DNA from: Symsagittifera roscoffensis
Lineage: Eukaryota > Xenacoelomorpha > Acoela > Convolutidae
Direction: 5' to 3'
NCBI RefSeq assembly: GCF_963678635.1
Contig: NW_026970929.1
Coordinates: 1-64,000, forward strand
DNA length: 64,000 bases
Part shown: one piece after another, positions 47,196 through 59,960 of the stretch
Position numbering within the stretch: the stretch's first letter is position 1
Layout of the letters: each line of letters opens with the position of its first letter
Program-made: the position numbers and the translations under genes
The notes under the pieces: generated by a model
What the model was told of the DNA's origin: nothing
What the model saw: only the letters and a program-made list of their open reading frames with translations
Databases searched by the model: none

Positions 47196-48156
47196 TTACT
47201 AATCTGTAACTTTTTTGTTTCTCGTGATTTTTTTAAAAATCTTGCGTAGAAATTTCACTGGGTGCGGGTTTGCAACATTGTGTTTTTTGAAACCAGTGCA
47301 GGAGTAACTAAAAAAAACAAACACAGCGTTCGTAACACGTTTTCCTTGCAAAAATTAGGTTAATTTTCCAGTATGACATCAATCTATGCATACCAACTAC
47401 TAAAGGCTGTACAGTTCAATTTTCCGTCAGTTTAACTTGCTCCGACCTGCTCCTGCTTTTATGCAAATACTTGTACTGGGCAATATTTAAGGTTTTCCGT
47501 TCAGACACATCAATGGGATCGGTCCGGGCAATAATCGACCTATCTCATTTTGAGAACTGTCTAGTGTTGTACAGTATTAAAAGTCAACTGATTAAGTACA
47601 TTTAATATACTAATTGATGACACAATTTTGAAAACAAAATGGTCTCAGAAAACAAAACTGCAATTACCGAACTGGTTTACAATGCTGTTATATGATAACA
47701 AGCAATAGTTAATAAAAGTTTTGCCAGAGACGAAACGTTTTTGTCGTTCAAGTAGAAAAAACTTGCAGTATTTAAAGGTTTAAGGCTCTTTGTTTGGAAA
47801 ATACCATAGTTTACTGTGCCATTTCCTGCCTCATCGCTGTCTTCAATTCACGGTCAATTGACAATAGCCTTAAGCATTTTAACCACTAAACCAAGCAGTT
47901 AGTTGGCTTCAACCTAATTTTATAGAGGATTGGCCCTATCACATTTTTATGCCTAAATGGCAACGTGCCACACCAGATTTCAGAACATGCTAGAAAAAAT
48001 CTGAACATGCAGCATAAATTAAAAAATTTTCCATTCGAAAACGAAAGAAACGTGAAAATTAAAAAAGAAAATTAATTGTGCAGAGAGCTCAAAAACTAGT
48101 AAAGAATTTCTGTAAAAACATATTTCTGCTTTTTTTCCAGTCGAGTGAACTCTAAT

Positions 48157-48952
48157 GTCTGACTAAACCACAATTTTTTGACAAAACTGCTGGGAGACAA
48201 AAGTCTTGCACCAACAGACATCAAATCATTGACATTATCGATGAGATAACAAAGTATACAGTACAAAAAATGATATGTTATCTATTTTACATCATTTTAC
48301 ATCATCATCAAAATTTTCATCATTAAGTTTCATAGTCTTGGCTGAGCGAATCAAAAAATCAGACAATGCACGAAAAAGGATTTTTTTCGGTTATATGATG
48401 ATTTTTTAAGAAGGGTTGCAACAATCTTCACGTCTTCAAAAGAACCATATAAGGTACTGATCAACCTTGTAACTTTTTGCTCTAAACGATAGTTCGACCA
48501 ATGATGCTATAAGATGTGACACTTTTGTTTCAGATTCAAAACTGGTGAAAATCGAGCAGCTGCGACAATCGAACAGCCGAATCTGAAAAAAAAAACGTTT
48601 CACATTTTATAGCATCGTTGGTCAAAATATCGTTTAGAGCAAAAGGTTACAAGTTTGATCAGTACATTATTTGGTTCTTTTGAAGACGCGAAGATTGTTG
48701 CACTCCTTCTTGAAAAATCATCAAATAACAGAAAAAAAATCCTTTTTCGTGCATTGTCTGATTTTTTTATTCTTTCAGCCAAGACTATGAAAATTCTTAG
48801 TGAAAATTTTTTGAACTGTAAAATTTATCACATCACTTTTTTGTTCTGTGTACTTTGTTATCTCATCTACATTATCATCTATTTGAAGTCTGTTTGAGTA
48901 AGAATTTTGTCTCTCAGAAGTTTTGCTGGGAAATTGTGGTTTATAGTAAGAC
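48157..48952. mobile_element. Second foldback element, copy A
   Basis: About 796 bp. The left end GTCTGACTAAACCACAATTT returns inverted at the right end (AAATTGTGGTTTATAGTAAG, then AC). Inner parts also pair, for example AGACAAAAGTCTTGC with TAAGAATTTTGTCTC. No coding sequence. The target duplication is not clear. Confidence 0.7.
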
Positions 48953-49204
48953 TTGTCTCATACAAAACAAACTACGCCAGTGAATTGTAACAGCAAACAA
49001 TATAAAACTTTTGCATCAAGTTGAAATAAATAAAGAATGCTACAGTTTTGCAAGAAAAAATGTCCACACATAGTTAATCTTTTCATGTTTCAGTTAACCA
49101 ATACCAATGAAGATTAGAGAAATCACTTAATAGGCAACCAATGACTTGGCTTAGTTCAATCTTTTCTTACTGCAAAATCAGGCCGGATTATTTTATCTAA
49201 TATG

Positions 49205-49800
49205 TATCCTCTTTAGTCTTCAAAAAACCATCAACCGGAAACAAGCAAAATACCTACTGCCTAAGTTCAAGGTCGATAGAAATTTCCGTAAATTTAGTGA
49301 AGCGAAAGACGCATTTTATAGCATGACAACAAAAATTTGCTCCAACAATGGAAGAGAAATGGGCAAAAAAGTATTGAAATTAATTTAACCGTTTCAGTCG
49401 AGTTTTTTGCACAACCATTAAAAAGGAGTAAAGCAGATTAGCTACAACAATCAAATTGAACAAAGTTGAGAAGCGGCTTAGAATTACAAGCTATAATAAG
49501 CAATTTGCTTTTCCGAAAAAGAAATCGAATGTATCATTCTAAAAACCAAAACGATCAACGAAATAAAAAGAGTACCAACTATAATGAAGTAAAAAGCAAG
49601 ATTGACCAATGGCTCAGGACGCTCTCCGACCGGTTATACACGCAAGATCTCACTTGCTTAAAGATTTAGAAATTCCAAACGAGATTCCAAAGAGAAGCCC
49701 TTCTGTGCAGAAAAAAAAGTGCTATACAGAAAACAAAGACAAGACAAAGAGGCCTTGCTCTAGGATGGAATCAACGCTGACGGAAATTTGAAAAACGAAG
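49205..49800 (+). pseudogene. Possible decayed coding segment, copy A
   Basis: Protein-like text occurs in shifting frames: LLPKFKVDRNFRKFSEA, LNKVEKRLRITSYNK, DQWLRTLSDR and KKVLYR. Several pieces recur in copy B (57,245-57,820) with stops in different places. It may be a remnant of a gene or a transposon; no family was recognised. Confidence 0.25.
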
Positions 49801-49906
49801 AGAATTAGATAAAACATAAACACGTGTAGACAAGTAACCAGAAACTAAAATTGAAAGGTGCATAGCCTTCAATTATGCCGATTCCTCCAAACCACAAATA
49901 CTTAAT

Positions 49907-50179
49907 CTATCTCTCTTACCGGAATTAGTCGCGGGAGAAAATTTCAAATAAAACATGTGAAATGTTGTCAACTTGTGAACAAAGTTCTATGTGAATTCAG
50001 TATACCACACTAACTATATTGTGAATAAAATGCTGCTTGCTGGTAACAAAGTGTTCGTAAAAAATAGAAATTAGACACAAGAAGGCATTTCAACTTTTGC
50101 AAAAAAAACATGGGGCACTCAATTATTGGCTACTCGCGCAGTTTTATGGAAAATAATTCTCAAATACTCATTTTTTTGT
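49907..50179. other. Copy-A-specific insert
   Basis: 273 bp with no counterpart in copy B, where 57,913-58,696 stands instead. No feature recognised. Confidence 0.4.
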
Positions 50180-50336
50180 TTATTTGTTTATTTAATACTT
50201 AGAGTGATTTGGAACATTTGAGTGATTTGACAATGAAAACGAAAAGCAAACTGGTTTTTGTAAAAAAATATTAAAGATCATAGCTAAGCTTAATAGATTA
50301 CAAAAACAGTTCTTTTTCGTTCAACTAAAGCGTACA

Positions 50337-50720
50337 AAAACATGTGGAATGTTTGAATGTATGTAATTAAGTATGTTTATAAGTATAATTTTTTGTATGT
50401 ATGTTTGTATGAATATCTTTAAGTAAGGATTTTTAGATGTATGTTTGTATGTTTGTATATATGTTGTTATGTATGTATGTATGTTTGTATTTATATATGT
50501 TTGTATGTGTTTAAATTTGTGTATGTACAAATTTTTGTATGTATGTTTGTATTAATCTCTTTAATTAAGACTTTTTAGGTGTATGTTTGTATGTAAATAT
50601 GTGTGTATGTATGTATCTATGTATGTATGTATGTATTTGTATGTATGTATGTATGCATGTATGGATGTATGTATGTATGCATGTATGCATGATGTATGAT
50701 AAATGGATGTATGTGTTTAT
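50337..50720 (+). repeat. Impure (TATG)n microsatellite with longer period
   Basis: TATG, TTTG and TGTA steps run for almost 400 bp. A longer unit is visible: TTTTTGTATGTATGTTTGTA at about 50,391 and 50,533, each followed by a similar AAG...TTTTTAG stretch. A Tyr/Cys/Met-rich open frame here is only the translation of the repeat. Confidence 0.9.
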
Positions 50721-52149
50721 ATATGTTTATGTTTATGTTTTCATATATATATGTTTATATTCAGTTTGTGTGTATGTAATTGTTTTTGAATATAAGATTG
50801 TTTGGATGTCCTTATATGAGTATTAATAAGTGTATGTACAAATTTATGTATGTTAGAAAATATGTTTGACTGTTTTTTGTAAGTATTCATGTAAATTTGC
50901 AATTTATGCAAATGTGTTTATGTTTTTGTGTGTAGACATTAAAAATTGATTACTTGTTTAAACATAAAATTATGTTTCGTGGGTGTATGTATGTTTGAGT
51001 ATAGGTAAACTCATTAATTTTATTTAACTTAAAAATATATGTGTATTTCAATCCAAATTTTTTATATTGTTCTTCCAAAGTTTCCAGAATATTCTAGAAT
51101 GATCAACTACATGTTATAATGATAGTTTTTTTCATTTTCTTGATTTGCGGAACAGTTTGCTAAGTTTTTCAAAATTTTCATCGAAGTATTTGCTAATCCA
51201 GCTATCCTTAATACGAACAATTCAATTTGAAAAATTGGCATATGCAGCATCGATTTTAATTTCAATTTATCTGCAGTCAGTTTCTATGAAAATTGTACTA
51301 AAAATTTAACAGCAATGATCAGTTTTAAATTTTTCATAATATTGTCGATGAAAGCAGCAAACAGCAATTCCAATTGGTAACAGCATGGAGTAAAGTGTTT
51401 GACAAACTGTTGCTCGTGGAGATAATGATTACGAGAACCAAATTATCAGATTAAAATTTTGGTTTTTTGATGAGCATCAATGACTGTGCAGATGAACACG
51501 ATCGATAGAAGAAAATCACAAGCTGCTGGTAGAGCTGAAGACGGTAAGCGAGCAAAGCTTATATGACAGGTTTTGTATATTTGAAGGATGATTAATCAAT
51601 CTCTAAAAATCACAAATTTACAAAGGTTTCCATTCGAAAAATCATAATATTGAATCAACTCATAAACAGAAAAAAGTAAAGCAATTGTGTAATTAGATTA
51701 ACAGTCAGTAGACATTTTTTTGAATTTAAGATTTTATTACGCCTTTTGTCTTTGGATTAAACAGCAAGTCTTTCAGCATTGAGGCTCAAAATTGTAATTC
51801 CTCAAAGTTAAGTTTCCAAACTCCTTTATTACAAGAAATCATAACAATTTTTGTAATCGTTACTTAAAGATGTCTTAGTTAGTCGTTCCAGCTTAAGTTA
51901 ACGCAATGTAATTGACGTTTATCGAAATGCATTAAAACTACAAAATAGCACATACATCATTTGGGAATCTGCTGTAGCAAATTGATGTGAAAGCGTTGTT
52001 TAGTTGAAACAGCAATCATCTTGATGGAATCCATAGATTTAGGTAGAGTTTTGATGATTTGGCTTGATTTTTCATCTTACAGTTTCAAACAGCTAACGGT
52101 TTTTTGAAAACAAGTCTTGTCAAAAGTGAACACAATTATCGATACAAAA
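50721..52149. other. Spacer between duplication copies
   Basis: AT-rich; the TATG-like character fades by about 51,000. No gene recognised. Confidence 0.35.
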
Positions 52150-52202
52150 ATGAGAGGGCATAGCATGATGCAAATTGTTTTGATCCTGCTAGTGATCAGT
52201 GC
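52150..52202 (+). CDS. Possible signal-peptide first exon
   Basis: ATG in AAAAATGAG context, then MRGHSMMQIVLILLVIS: a short charged start followed by a hydrophobic core, as in a secretory signal peptide. A strong donor GTGAGTATG follows in phase 2. Such short leader exons are common in secreted animal proteins. No following exon was found before copy B starts at 52,578, so the gene is unproven. Confidence 0.3.
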
Positions 52203-53549
52203 GTGAGTATGAAAACTTGGATCAATTCAAACATAAATTGAAAGAAAGGTCGAACTCTTAATAACACATCTAGTTGTAGTTGTAGATGAGTAATCGCATA
52301 TTTGGTTCAAAAAGCCACCGTAGTTTGAGAGGCAATAGCGTGATCAGGGAAAAAATCAAAAGATCAGATTTATGTTTAAAAACTCATAGTTTAAATTGGA
52401 GCGAAAGGTTAATCAATGATAATAACTGATAGCGCTCCATACTTTTGAATGGAAAGCTCTACCTCAAACCAATTTGACATCATTTAAAGATACCGGGAAC
52501 AATTGATCATATTGTAGTATCAAATTGAATACAGCTAATTTATTGCATATTTGTTAAATGGAAAAAGCAAAATATTTGGATGCTCAAGTTATAACCCGAA
52601 ACTATATCAAGTTTTGAGTTTGTATCCATAAATTGTATTAGTTGTCGGTTGGTTTTCCCGATTGAATTTGCCATAATTTGAATATCTGCTTTCCTAAATA
52701 GTGGCAAATACGTTTTCAACTGCTTTATTCGATAGTCATTTTTTTTCGTATGTATTCACACAAAAATAACAGTTTTACCCAGTTTTAAGCCCGCTTTGAT
52801 GAATATTTTCATAAATTATGTTTGCACAATAAAGTTAATTAGACGTACTAAACGTTTTTTAGCAGCCTCGAAAATTGTTTCATTTCTTTTTTTATCATAA
52901 AAAGTATATGCAAGTCTTAGAAATGGCTGTACCAAAATTCATGCGCGTTTTTAGCTTTCATCAACCTTCTCGCTTTTTAAGATTTTTAGCCACTTCAACT
53001 TTTTAGCTGTTTTGTTCTTTCTATAAAATCAAAGCTATTGTCAAAAAATTTAGACAGGGAAAAAGGAAATGTCGAAATTTTCAAACACTTTTCATTATTT
53101 TAGAGTGTTCAGTGTTTCGTAAATTTTTTTTGTCTTTTACCTTCATTTGGTTTAAAGTAATTGTTCATTCTCATTTCGTTCAAATCGATCATTAGTTTTT
53201 GCCTAAATAGGGGTGGCGGTCACCGCACTTGACGAATTTTCTTTTGTTCGCGATTGAGCAATAAAACATGCAATTTTAAAGGAAATTGTTTACCGCCACC
53301 AACAGTTAAGCTACGCTGCCAAATATTTGTGCTTTCCTTTATACCACATAGTTTGGTTGCATTAGCTTCAATTGGTTGCATATAATAGGTATATAACTGC
53401 ATTTTACATGTAAACAAGCCAATACCCCCAAAATTTAGAAGGGGAAACACGTACCAACCAAAACTTATTGAACATGCTCTTTTCCGCGCTCGAACTGGCA
53501 AAATCTTAAATGTACCGGTTATGTATGGCTCACATGAGTAATAAGCATA

Positions 53550-54266
53550 CTAGTGATTTAATTTATCCGGAAAATTGAACAAAACTTGACTTTTCAAACA
53601 CGTGGTTCTCAAATTGGGTTAAGATTTGACAAAAAATGAAAAAACAAAATGTGCATAGAATTTCACCAGAATTCATATATCGTGTAATTTTTCTCCGAAA
53701 TTCTCAACCAAAATTTTATTTCGAAAATGGGTAATTTTTTTTTTCAATTAATCAAAATTTACGCAGAAACTTCTTTGTTAATTGATCAGTAATTGATGTC
53801 ACAAGAAGCCTCTTACACAGTTCAACAAGATTCTACAAAGGCTAAATCTCCAAAAATTTGTATAAGAGAAAATAATTTTGCTTGATAGTCACGAAACGTG
53901 ATTTTTTCTATATAAAACCCAAAATCTTTGCTTTTACTCAAATTACTCAAAATTTCGGAGATTTAGATTTGTAGAATTTTCTTGGGCTGTATAAGAGACT
54001 TCTTGTGATATATTTTACTCGTCAATTAACAAAGTATCCCCAGTGTATTTTTGATTAATTGAAAAAAGCAATAAATGGCCCATTTTAGGTTCAAATTTTG
54101 GTTGAGAATTTCGGAAAAAATTACACCATATTAAACCTGATGAAACTCTAAGCAAATTTTGCTGTGTTCACTTTTGTCTAATCTTAACCCACTTTAAGAA
54201 AAACGTTTAAAAACATTTAAAAATTCAAGATTTGTTCGTTTTGTCCGGATAATTTAAATCAGCGTG
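53550..54266. mobile_element. Palindromic TA-flanked MITE, copy B
   Basis: 717 bp, TA at 53,548-53,549 and 54,267-54,268. It is the duplicate of 45,600-46,318 and not an independent insertion. Confidence 0.75.
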
Positions 54267-54539
54267 TAGTTGTTGCAACGTAAAACGGATGCTCCTTATT
54301 CTTCATTTAGATTGGTACAAACCCAACAAAAGTATAACCGTTTGGCTCGAAAAATTGTTGACGTAATAGCATCCATGTAGTCAATATGATCTTTTCAGAG
54401 GGTAGTTTGTATGTTTTCAGTTTAAAAAGATCTTAAACAAAAGCAATAAGTTGCTTGGCATCGGCCGTACTCTTGAAAGCGAAACGCTTAAAAGACACTC
54501 TGTAACCAGTACCCAGTAATTTTTCTAAAACAGATTGGG

Positions 54540-55142
54540 AATAATCTGTTTCAGATCTAAAATTCAGATCGTAAAAACCACCTAGTCTTTGCTCTTCAAG
54601 TTTGAACAGTAGTTTATCATGTGGGATGTTGTCAAATGTTTTGCAAATACGAGATATAGCACGCTGAGTTCTTTCGTCGATTTGAGATCATTGTATGATC
54701 ATTGTACGTCGTGAATTGTTTAAATAAAGCTTGGATACTTTAAGTATTGGTTATTTTAGATATAATTTCAGGTCTGAAATTTTCTTTTTCTTGGTAATTT
54801 CAAATTTTATTTCAGGTCTGAAATTCAGTTTTTCTGGGTTATTTCAGATCTGAAACAGCAATGATTTGGAATCAATTTTTGCTATCTTTGATTTTTTTCA
54901 AGCTTCTACCAGCTTCTGGCAGGTACTCAGCAAAGTCTCAGTTGGAGACTGCCGAAATATGTTTACCCAAGCATAAGATAAATACCCAAGCATGAGATAA
55001 GTTAATGCAGACTCAAATTTGACAAAACCTAGTAAACCTTCTTATTCAGATCTGAAATAAAAATTTTCAGATCTGAAATGGGATCTGAAAATAATTAATA
55101 TAACGGTTTGTTTTCTCTAGGAAAAGGATTATTTCAGATCCA
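54540..55142. repeat. CAGATCTG palindrome cluster, copy B
   Basis: Partner of 46,590-47,195; the palindromic cores are retained in both copies. Confidence 0.65.
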
Positions 55143-56183
55143 CTTACTAATCTGTAACTTTTTTGTTTCTCGTGATTTTTTAAAAATCTTGTATAGAAAA
55201 TTCACTGGGTACGGGTTTGCAACATTGTGTTTTTTGAAACCAGTGCAGGAGTAACTAAAAAAATAAACACAGCCTTCGGAACACGTTTTCCTTGCAAAAA
55301 TTAGGTAAATTTTCCAGTATGACATCAATCTATGCATACCAACTACTAAAGGCTGTACAGTTCAATTTTCCGTCAGTTTAACTTGCTCCGACCTGCTCCT
55401 GCTTTTGATGCAAATACTTGTACTGGGCATTTTTTAGGTTTTCCGTTCAGACACATCAATGGGGTCGGTCCTGGCAATAATCAACCTATCTCATTTCGAG
55501 AACTGTCTAGTGTTGTACAGTATTAAAAATCAACTGATTAACTACATTTAATATACTAATTGATGACACAATTTTGAAAACAAAATGGTCTCAGAAAACA
55601 AAACGGCAATTACCGAACTGGTTTACAATGCCGTAATATGATAACAAGCAATAGTTACTAAAAGTTTTGCCAGAGGCGAAACGTTTTTGTCGTTCAAGTA
55701 GAAAAAATCTGCAGTATTTAAAGGTTTAAGGCTCTTTGTTTGGAAAATACCATAGTTTACTGTGCCATTTCCTGTCTCATTGCTGTTTTCAACTCATGGT
55801 CAAACGACAATAGCCTTAAGCATTTTAATCCACTAAACCAAGCAGATAATTGGCTTCAACCTAAGTTTATAGAGGATTGGCCCATTCACATTTTTATGCC
55901 TTATTGGCAGCAAGCCATACCAGATTTCAGAACATGCCAGAAAAAAATCTGAAGTTCAGCATAAATTAAAAAGTTTTCCATTCGAAAACAAAAAAACGTG
56001 AAAATAAAAAAAGAAAACTAATTGTGCAGAGAGCTCAAAAACTAGCAAGGGTTTTCTGTAAAAACTAATATCTTCACTTTTTCCAGGCGAGTGAATACAT
56101 TTTGCAATTTTGTTTAAACTTTTTAAGGGAAAAACGCCACTAAGCGAGCAAAAACATAGCTGAGCAGAAGCTTTGCTTCTCAT

Positions 56184-56970
56184 GTCTGACTATAAACCAC
56201 AATTTCTCAGCAAAACTTCTGAGAGACAAAAGTCTTGCACCTACAGACTTCAAATTATTGACATTATCGATGAGATAACAAAGTATACAGTTAAAAAAAA
56301 GTGATGAGTGATCTATTTTACGATTCAAAAAATTTTCATCATTAAGTTTCATAGTCTTGGCTGAGCGAATAAAAAAATGAGACAATGAACGGAAAAGGAA
56401 TTTTTTGTTCAGTTATTTGATGATTTTTCAAGAAGGATTGCAACATTCCTCACGTCTTCAAAAGAACCAAATAAAGTACTGATCAACCTTGTAACCTTTT
56501 GCTCTAAACGATAGTTGGACCAATGATGCTATAAGATGTGACACAGTTTTTTTAGATTCAAAACATGTGAAAATCGTGCAGCTGCGAAAATCGAACAGCC
56601 GAATCTGAAAAAAAAAATGTTTCACATTTTATAGCATCATTGGTCAAACTATCCTTTAGAGCAAAAGATTACAAGGTTAATCAGTACGTTATTTGGTTCT
56701 TTTGAAGACGTGAACATTGTTGCACTCCTTCTTGAAAAATCATCGAATAACTGAAAAAAAAATTTCGTGCATTGTCTCATTTTTGATTCTTTCAGCCAAG
56801 ACTATGAAAATTAGTAATGAAAACTTTTTGATTTGTAAAATTGATCACTTATCACTTTTTGTACTGTGTACTTTATTATCTCATCGATAATGTCATCTAT
56901 TTGAAGTCTGTTTGTGTAAGAATTTTGTCTCTCAGAAGTTTTGCTGGGCAAATGTGGTTTATAGTAAGAC
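56184..56970. mobile_element. Second foldback element, copy B
   Basis: 787 bp. Its left arm GTCTGACTATAAACCACAA is better kept than in copy A and pairs with TGTGGTTTATAGTAAGAC at the right end. Confidence 0.7.
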
Positions 56971-57244
56971 TTGTCTCATACAAAAACAAACTACGCCAGT
57001 GAATTGTAACAGCAAACAAAATAAAACTTTCGCATCAAAATGGAGAAAATAATTAATGCTACAGTTTTGTAAGAAAAAATGTCCACACGTGAGTTATTTT
57101 ATTTATGTTTGAGTTAACCAATTCAAATGAAGATTAGAGAGATCACTTAATAGGCAACTAATGACTTGGCTTAAAATAATCTTTTCTTACTGCAAAATCA
57201 GGCTAATATGTATCCGCTTTAGTCTTTTTGAAACCATCAACAGG

Positions 57245-57820
57245 AAACAAGCAAAAAATCTACTGCCTAAGTTCAAGGTCGATAGAAATTTCCGTAAATT
57301 AAGTGAAGCAAACGACGTATTTTAAAACATTGACAACAACATTTTGCTCCAACAATGGAAGAGAAATGGGCAAAAAAGAATTGAAATTAATCGAACCGTT
57401 TCAGTCGAGTTTTTTGCACGACCATCAAAAAGGAGTGAAGCAGATTAGCTACAACAATCAAATTGAACAAAGTTGAGAAGAGGCTTAGAATGACAAGCTA
57501 TAATAAGCTATATGATTTTCCGAAGAAGAAATCGAATGTATCATTCTCAAAACGAAAACGATCAACGAAATAAAAAGAGTACCAACTATAATGAAGAAAA
57601 AAGCAAGGTTGACCAATGGCTCAGGACGCTCTCCGACCGAGTATACACGCAAGATCTCACTTGCTTAAAGATTTAAAAAGTCCAAAAGAGATTCCAAAAA
57701 GAAGCCCTTCAGAGCAGAAAAAAAAGTGCTATACAAAAACCAAAAAGAAGGCAAAGAGGCCTTGCTGTACAATGGAATCAACGCTGACGGGAACTCGAAA
57801 AATGAAGAGAATTAGATAAA
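57245..57820 (+). pseudogene. Possible decayed coding segment, copy B
   Basis: Counterpart of 49,205-49,800. Longest readable pieces: LATTIKLNKVEKRLRMTSYN and, in another frame, RDSKKKPFRAEKKVLYKNQK. The latter runs to a stop after about 45 residues. Status as in copy A. Confidence 0.25.
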
Positions 57821-57939
57821 ACATATACACGAATAGACAAGTAAACAGAAACCAAAATTGAAAGGTGGATAGCTTTCAATTATGCTGATTCCTCCAAATC
57901 ACAAATATTTAACCCGCTCCGGAGTTCCATGGATAATAA

Positions 57940-58155
57940 TCGATTATATTGAATTTTTGTGGTCTGTCTCGATAATTTTCGATAATAATCGATTATAATC
58001 GATTAAAAATGAATTATAATTAAATTTTTTTTAATCAATAAAAAATTGGAATGTAGACGATTATAATTGACTAAAATCGATTGTTTTTGAAAGAAAAAGA
58101 AACTTGTTTTCGAGGCAAAATAATCCATTATAATCAATTATAATCGATTGTATTG
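57940..58155. repeat. AATCGATT-rich patch
   Basis: TAATCGATTATAATCGATT and close variants recur at about 57,946, 57,984 and 58,132, with partial copies between. It is specific to copy B and palindromic. Confidence 0.7.
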
Positions 58156-58309
58156 GATTTTTTCGAGAGATTAGTCATGGAATATACAACGTTTTTTCAA
58201 AGTTATCGCATTTCCTATTTAGTGCAGTGGCTACGTATTAGGTTTTTAGGCTTCATAAAATGTTGCATTTCACTTTTCAATCTTTATAATTTGTTCTTAT
58301 AAACCCCCT

Positions 58310-58685
58310 TTACCCCTTCCCTGTTTTCCTCCCCCCCCCCCCCCCCCCCCCGTTTTCCTCCCTCTTTACACCCCCCGTTTATCCACCCCACCCACCTTCC
58401 AGCCAGTTTACCACAACCGATATTCGTATTCGCCCCCCCTTTATGGGGGGTTATTTATTGGTAGACTTTGGGGGAGGGGGTTTATGATTTACGACCCCCC
58501 TCCCCCCTCCCAGCTAAGCCCCCTCCATTTACACCCACCCTCCCCCCGTTTACCCATCCCCACTCCCCCAGTTTACCCACCCATACCCCCCGTTTACCAA
58601 CCAAGAACCCCCCACCACCCCCCCGCACCAATTTACCTCCCCCCACAGTTTACCCCCTTCTCCTCATCTTAGTTTATATCCCCCG
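58310..58685 (+). repeat. C-rich tract with CCCCCGTTTACCC units
   Basis: Starts with long C runs (58,330-58,351), then degenerate units of CCCCCGTTTACCCAC type to about 58,680. The complementary strand has many G4-5 runs. Pro-rich open frames here are low-complexity translations. Confidence 0.9.
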
Positions 58686-58865
58686 TTTTTACTTTAATTT
58701 GTTTAGTTTATACTTAGACGGTGGAACATTAGAGTGATTTGACAATGAAAAAGAAAACCAAACTGATTTTTTGTAAAAAAAAAGACTAAAGATCATAACT
58801 AAGTTTAAAAGATTACGAAAATAGTTCTTTTTCGTTCAATTAAAGCGAAGAAAAACATGTGGGAA

Positions 58866-59726
58866 ACTATGCATAACTTCTGATATAAAACTTGTGAAAA
58901 AAAGGTTTTATATTCTTCATTTTTTTCAATCCACTGCCTGAATAACAACCTGTTATTCATTTTTCTTCGCCTGGTTTTCGTTTTTTTTCTGGTTGCGACC
59001 AGCAATATGTTGATGAGCCAATCTGTGTTTAGGAAGTTTTCTCAACCCATTTATTTTTATCATTAATATCCAAAATGTAAATTAAGACTGCAGTTAATTG
59101 CAAAATGTCAATGAAAGCAAGAAAACGAAAAAAGGGAAGGTTTGGTAAAATAGCCAATTTTAACTTTTGGAGAGAAATTAAATGGCCCTAAGAATGACGC
59201 AAAACAAATTATGATTGACGCTTTTTGGTAAAAATGTTCCAGTTTGGGACATCCATTCATTTTGCTGAAAAATCTAGAAATAAAAATCCGCTTTCGATGA
59301 GTGAAGTCGTTCTTCTTTTTTTCATGCGTCATAATCGCTTTCGATTTTCAAAGCGGAAATTGCCAGCGTTTTATTTGTTTTTTTTTGGATTTATCTTAAG
59401 AGCTATCATAAATGAAACCTCGAAATCTCAATTTATTATTTAGCAACTTTTAATATTTTTTTTCGTGAAAAAAAAATCCGCTCGAATTCTAAAAAATTGA
59501 GCTAAGAAAACACTGTACTTTTTTTACTTGTTCTTCGAACCTGTGGAACCATTTTCTTTCCCTCCGAAAAAGAAATAGCAAAACATGCTTATATGTTTAC
59601 TTATTTTGCTCAATTACCTTTTGTAAAAATGTCTATTAAAGCTTTAAAGAAGAAAAATTTTGCACAGAGCTTAGGATATTATCCAAAACTTCGCGAGTTT
59701 GAATGTTCTTGTCATCCATAAATGAT
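58866..59726. other. Intergenic, nothing recognised
   Basis: AT-rich, with no repeat partner seen and no supported frame on either strand. Confidence 0.35.
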
Positions 59727-59881
59727 CTTTAAAAACAAGAAAAATTGTAGATGCTCAAAGATTCGGGTTAATTAAGTTATCATCCAAGTTACAAAAGCAA
59801 CTTAAAGAACCACATCGATATAAGCAGGAACTCATTTGTCATTGCACCGAAAACTTTAAAAGTCTCAGTTATCAAGGGGGA
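59727..59881 (+). repeat. Direct repeat, copy 1
   Basis: Matches 63,846-64,000: GATGCTCAAAGATTCGGGTT, then TCCAAGTTACAAAAGCAACTT and a final AGGGGGAC. The second copy runs off the window. Confidence 0.8.
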
Positions 59882-59960
59882 CGTTTCTAAATGAATGAAG
59901 AATAATTTGTTTTTAGGCATTGGCGAAAACTGGTTGCATGGTGATCATGAACATTTTATA

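Larger units (their letters stand above)
44630..49906 (+). repeat. Large direct duplication, copy A
   Basis: Aligns with 52,578-57,912 in the same orientation, with roughly one difference every 20-40 bases by eye plus small length changes. It carries a TA-flanked foldback element (45,600-46,318), a cluster of CAGATCTG palindromes (46,590-47,195), a second foldback element (48,157-48,952) and possible gene remains near 49.2-49.8 kb. The match resumes at about 50,180-50,345 with 58,697-58,865. Confidence 0.9.
52578..57912 (+). repeat. Large direct duplication, copy B
   Basis: Partner of 44,630-49,906. Unlike copy A its left end is bounded by ordinary sequence, and nothing in the window marks it as a mobile element end. 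Confidence 0.9.

Noticed and set aside
50321-50826. Tyr/Cys/Met-rich and Tyr/Thr/His-rich open frames
   Set aside because: They are translations of the TATG microsatellite on either strand.
53220-53501. 93-residue minus-strand frame, partly kept in copy A at 45,255-45,452
   Set aside because: The similarity follows from the duplication. The ends differ and there is no family, splice or start support.
44630-57912. A novel gene system in the repeated 5.3-kb unit
   Set aside because: The conservation between copies is uniform and explained by duplication. The structured parts are foldback elements, and possible coding remains are broken in both copies.
58468-58737. Proline-rich open frames, 62 and 89 codons
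   Set aside because: They lie wholly in the C-rich tract and are low-complexity artefacts.
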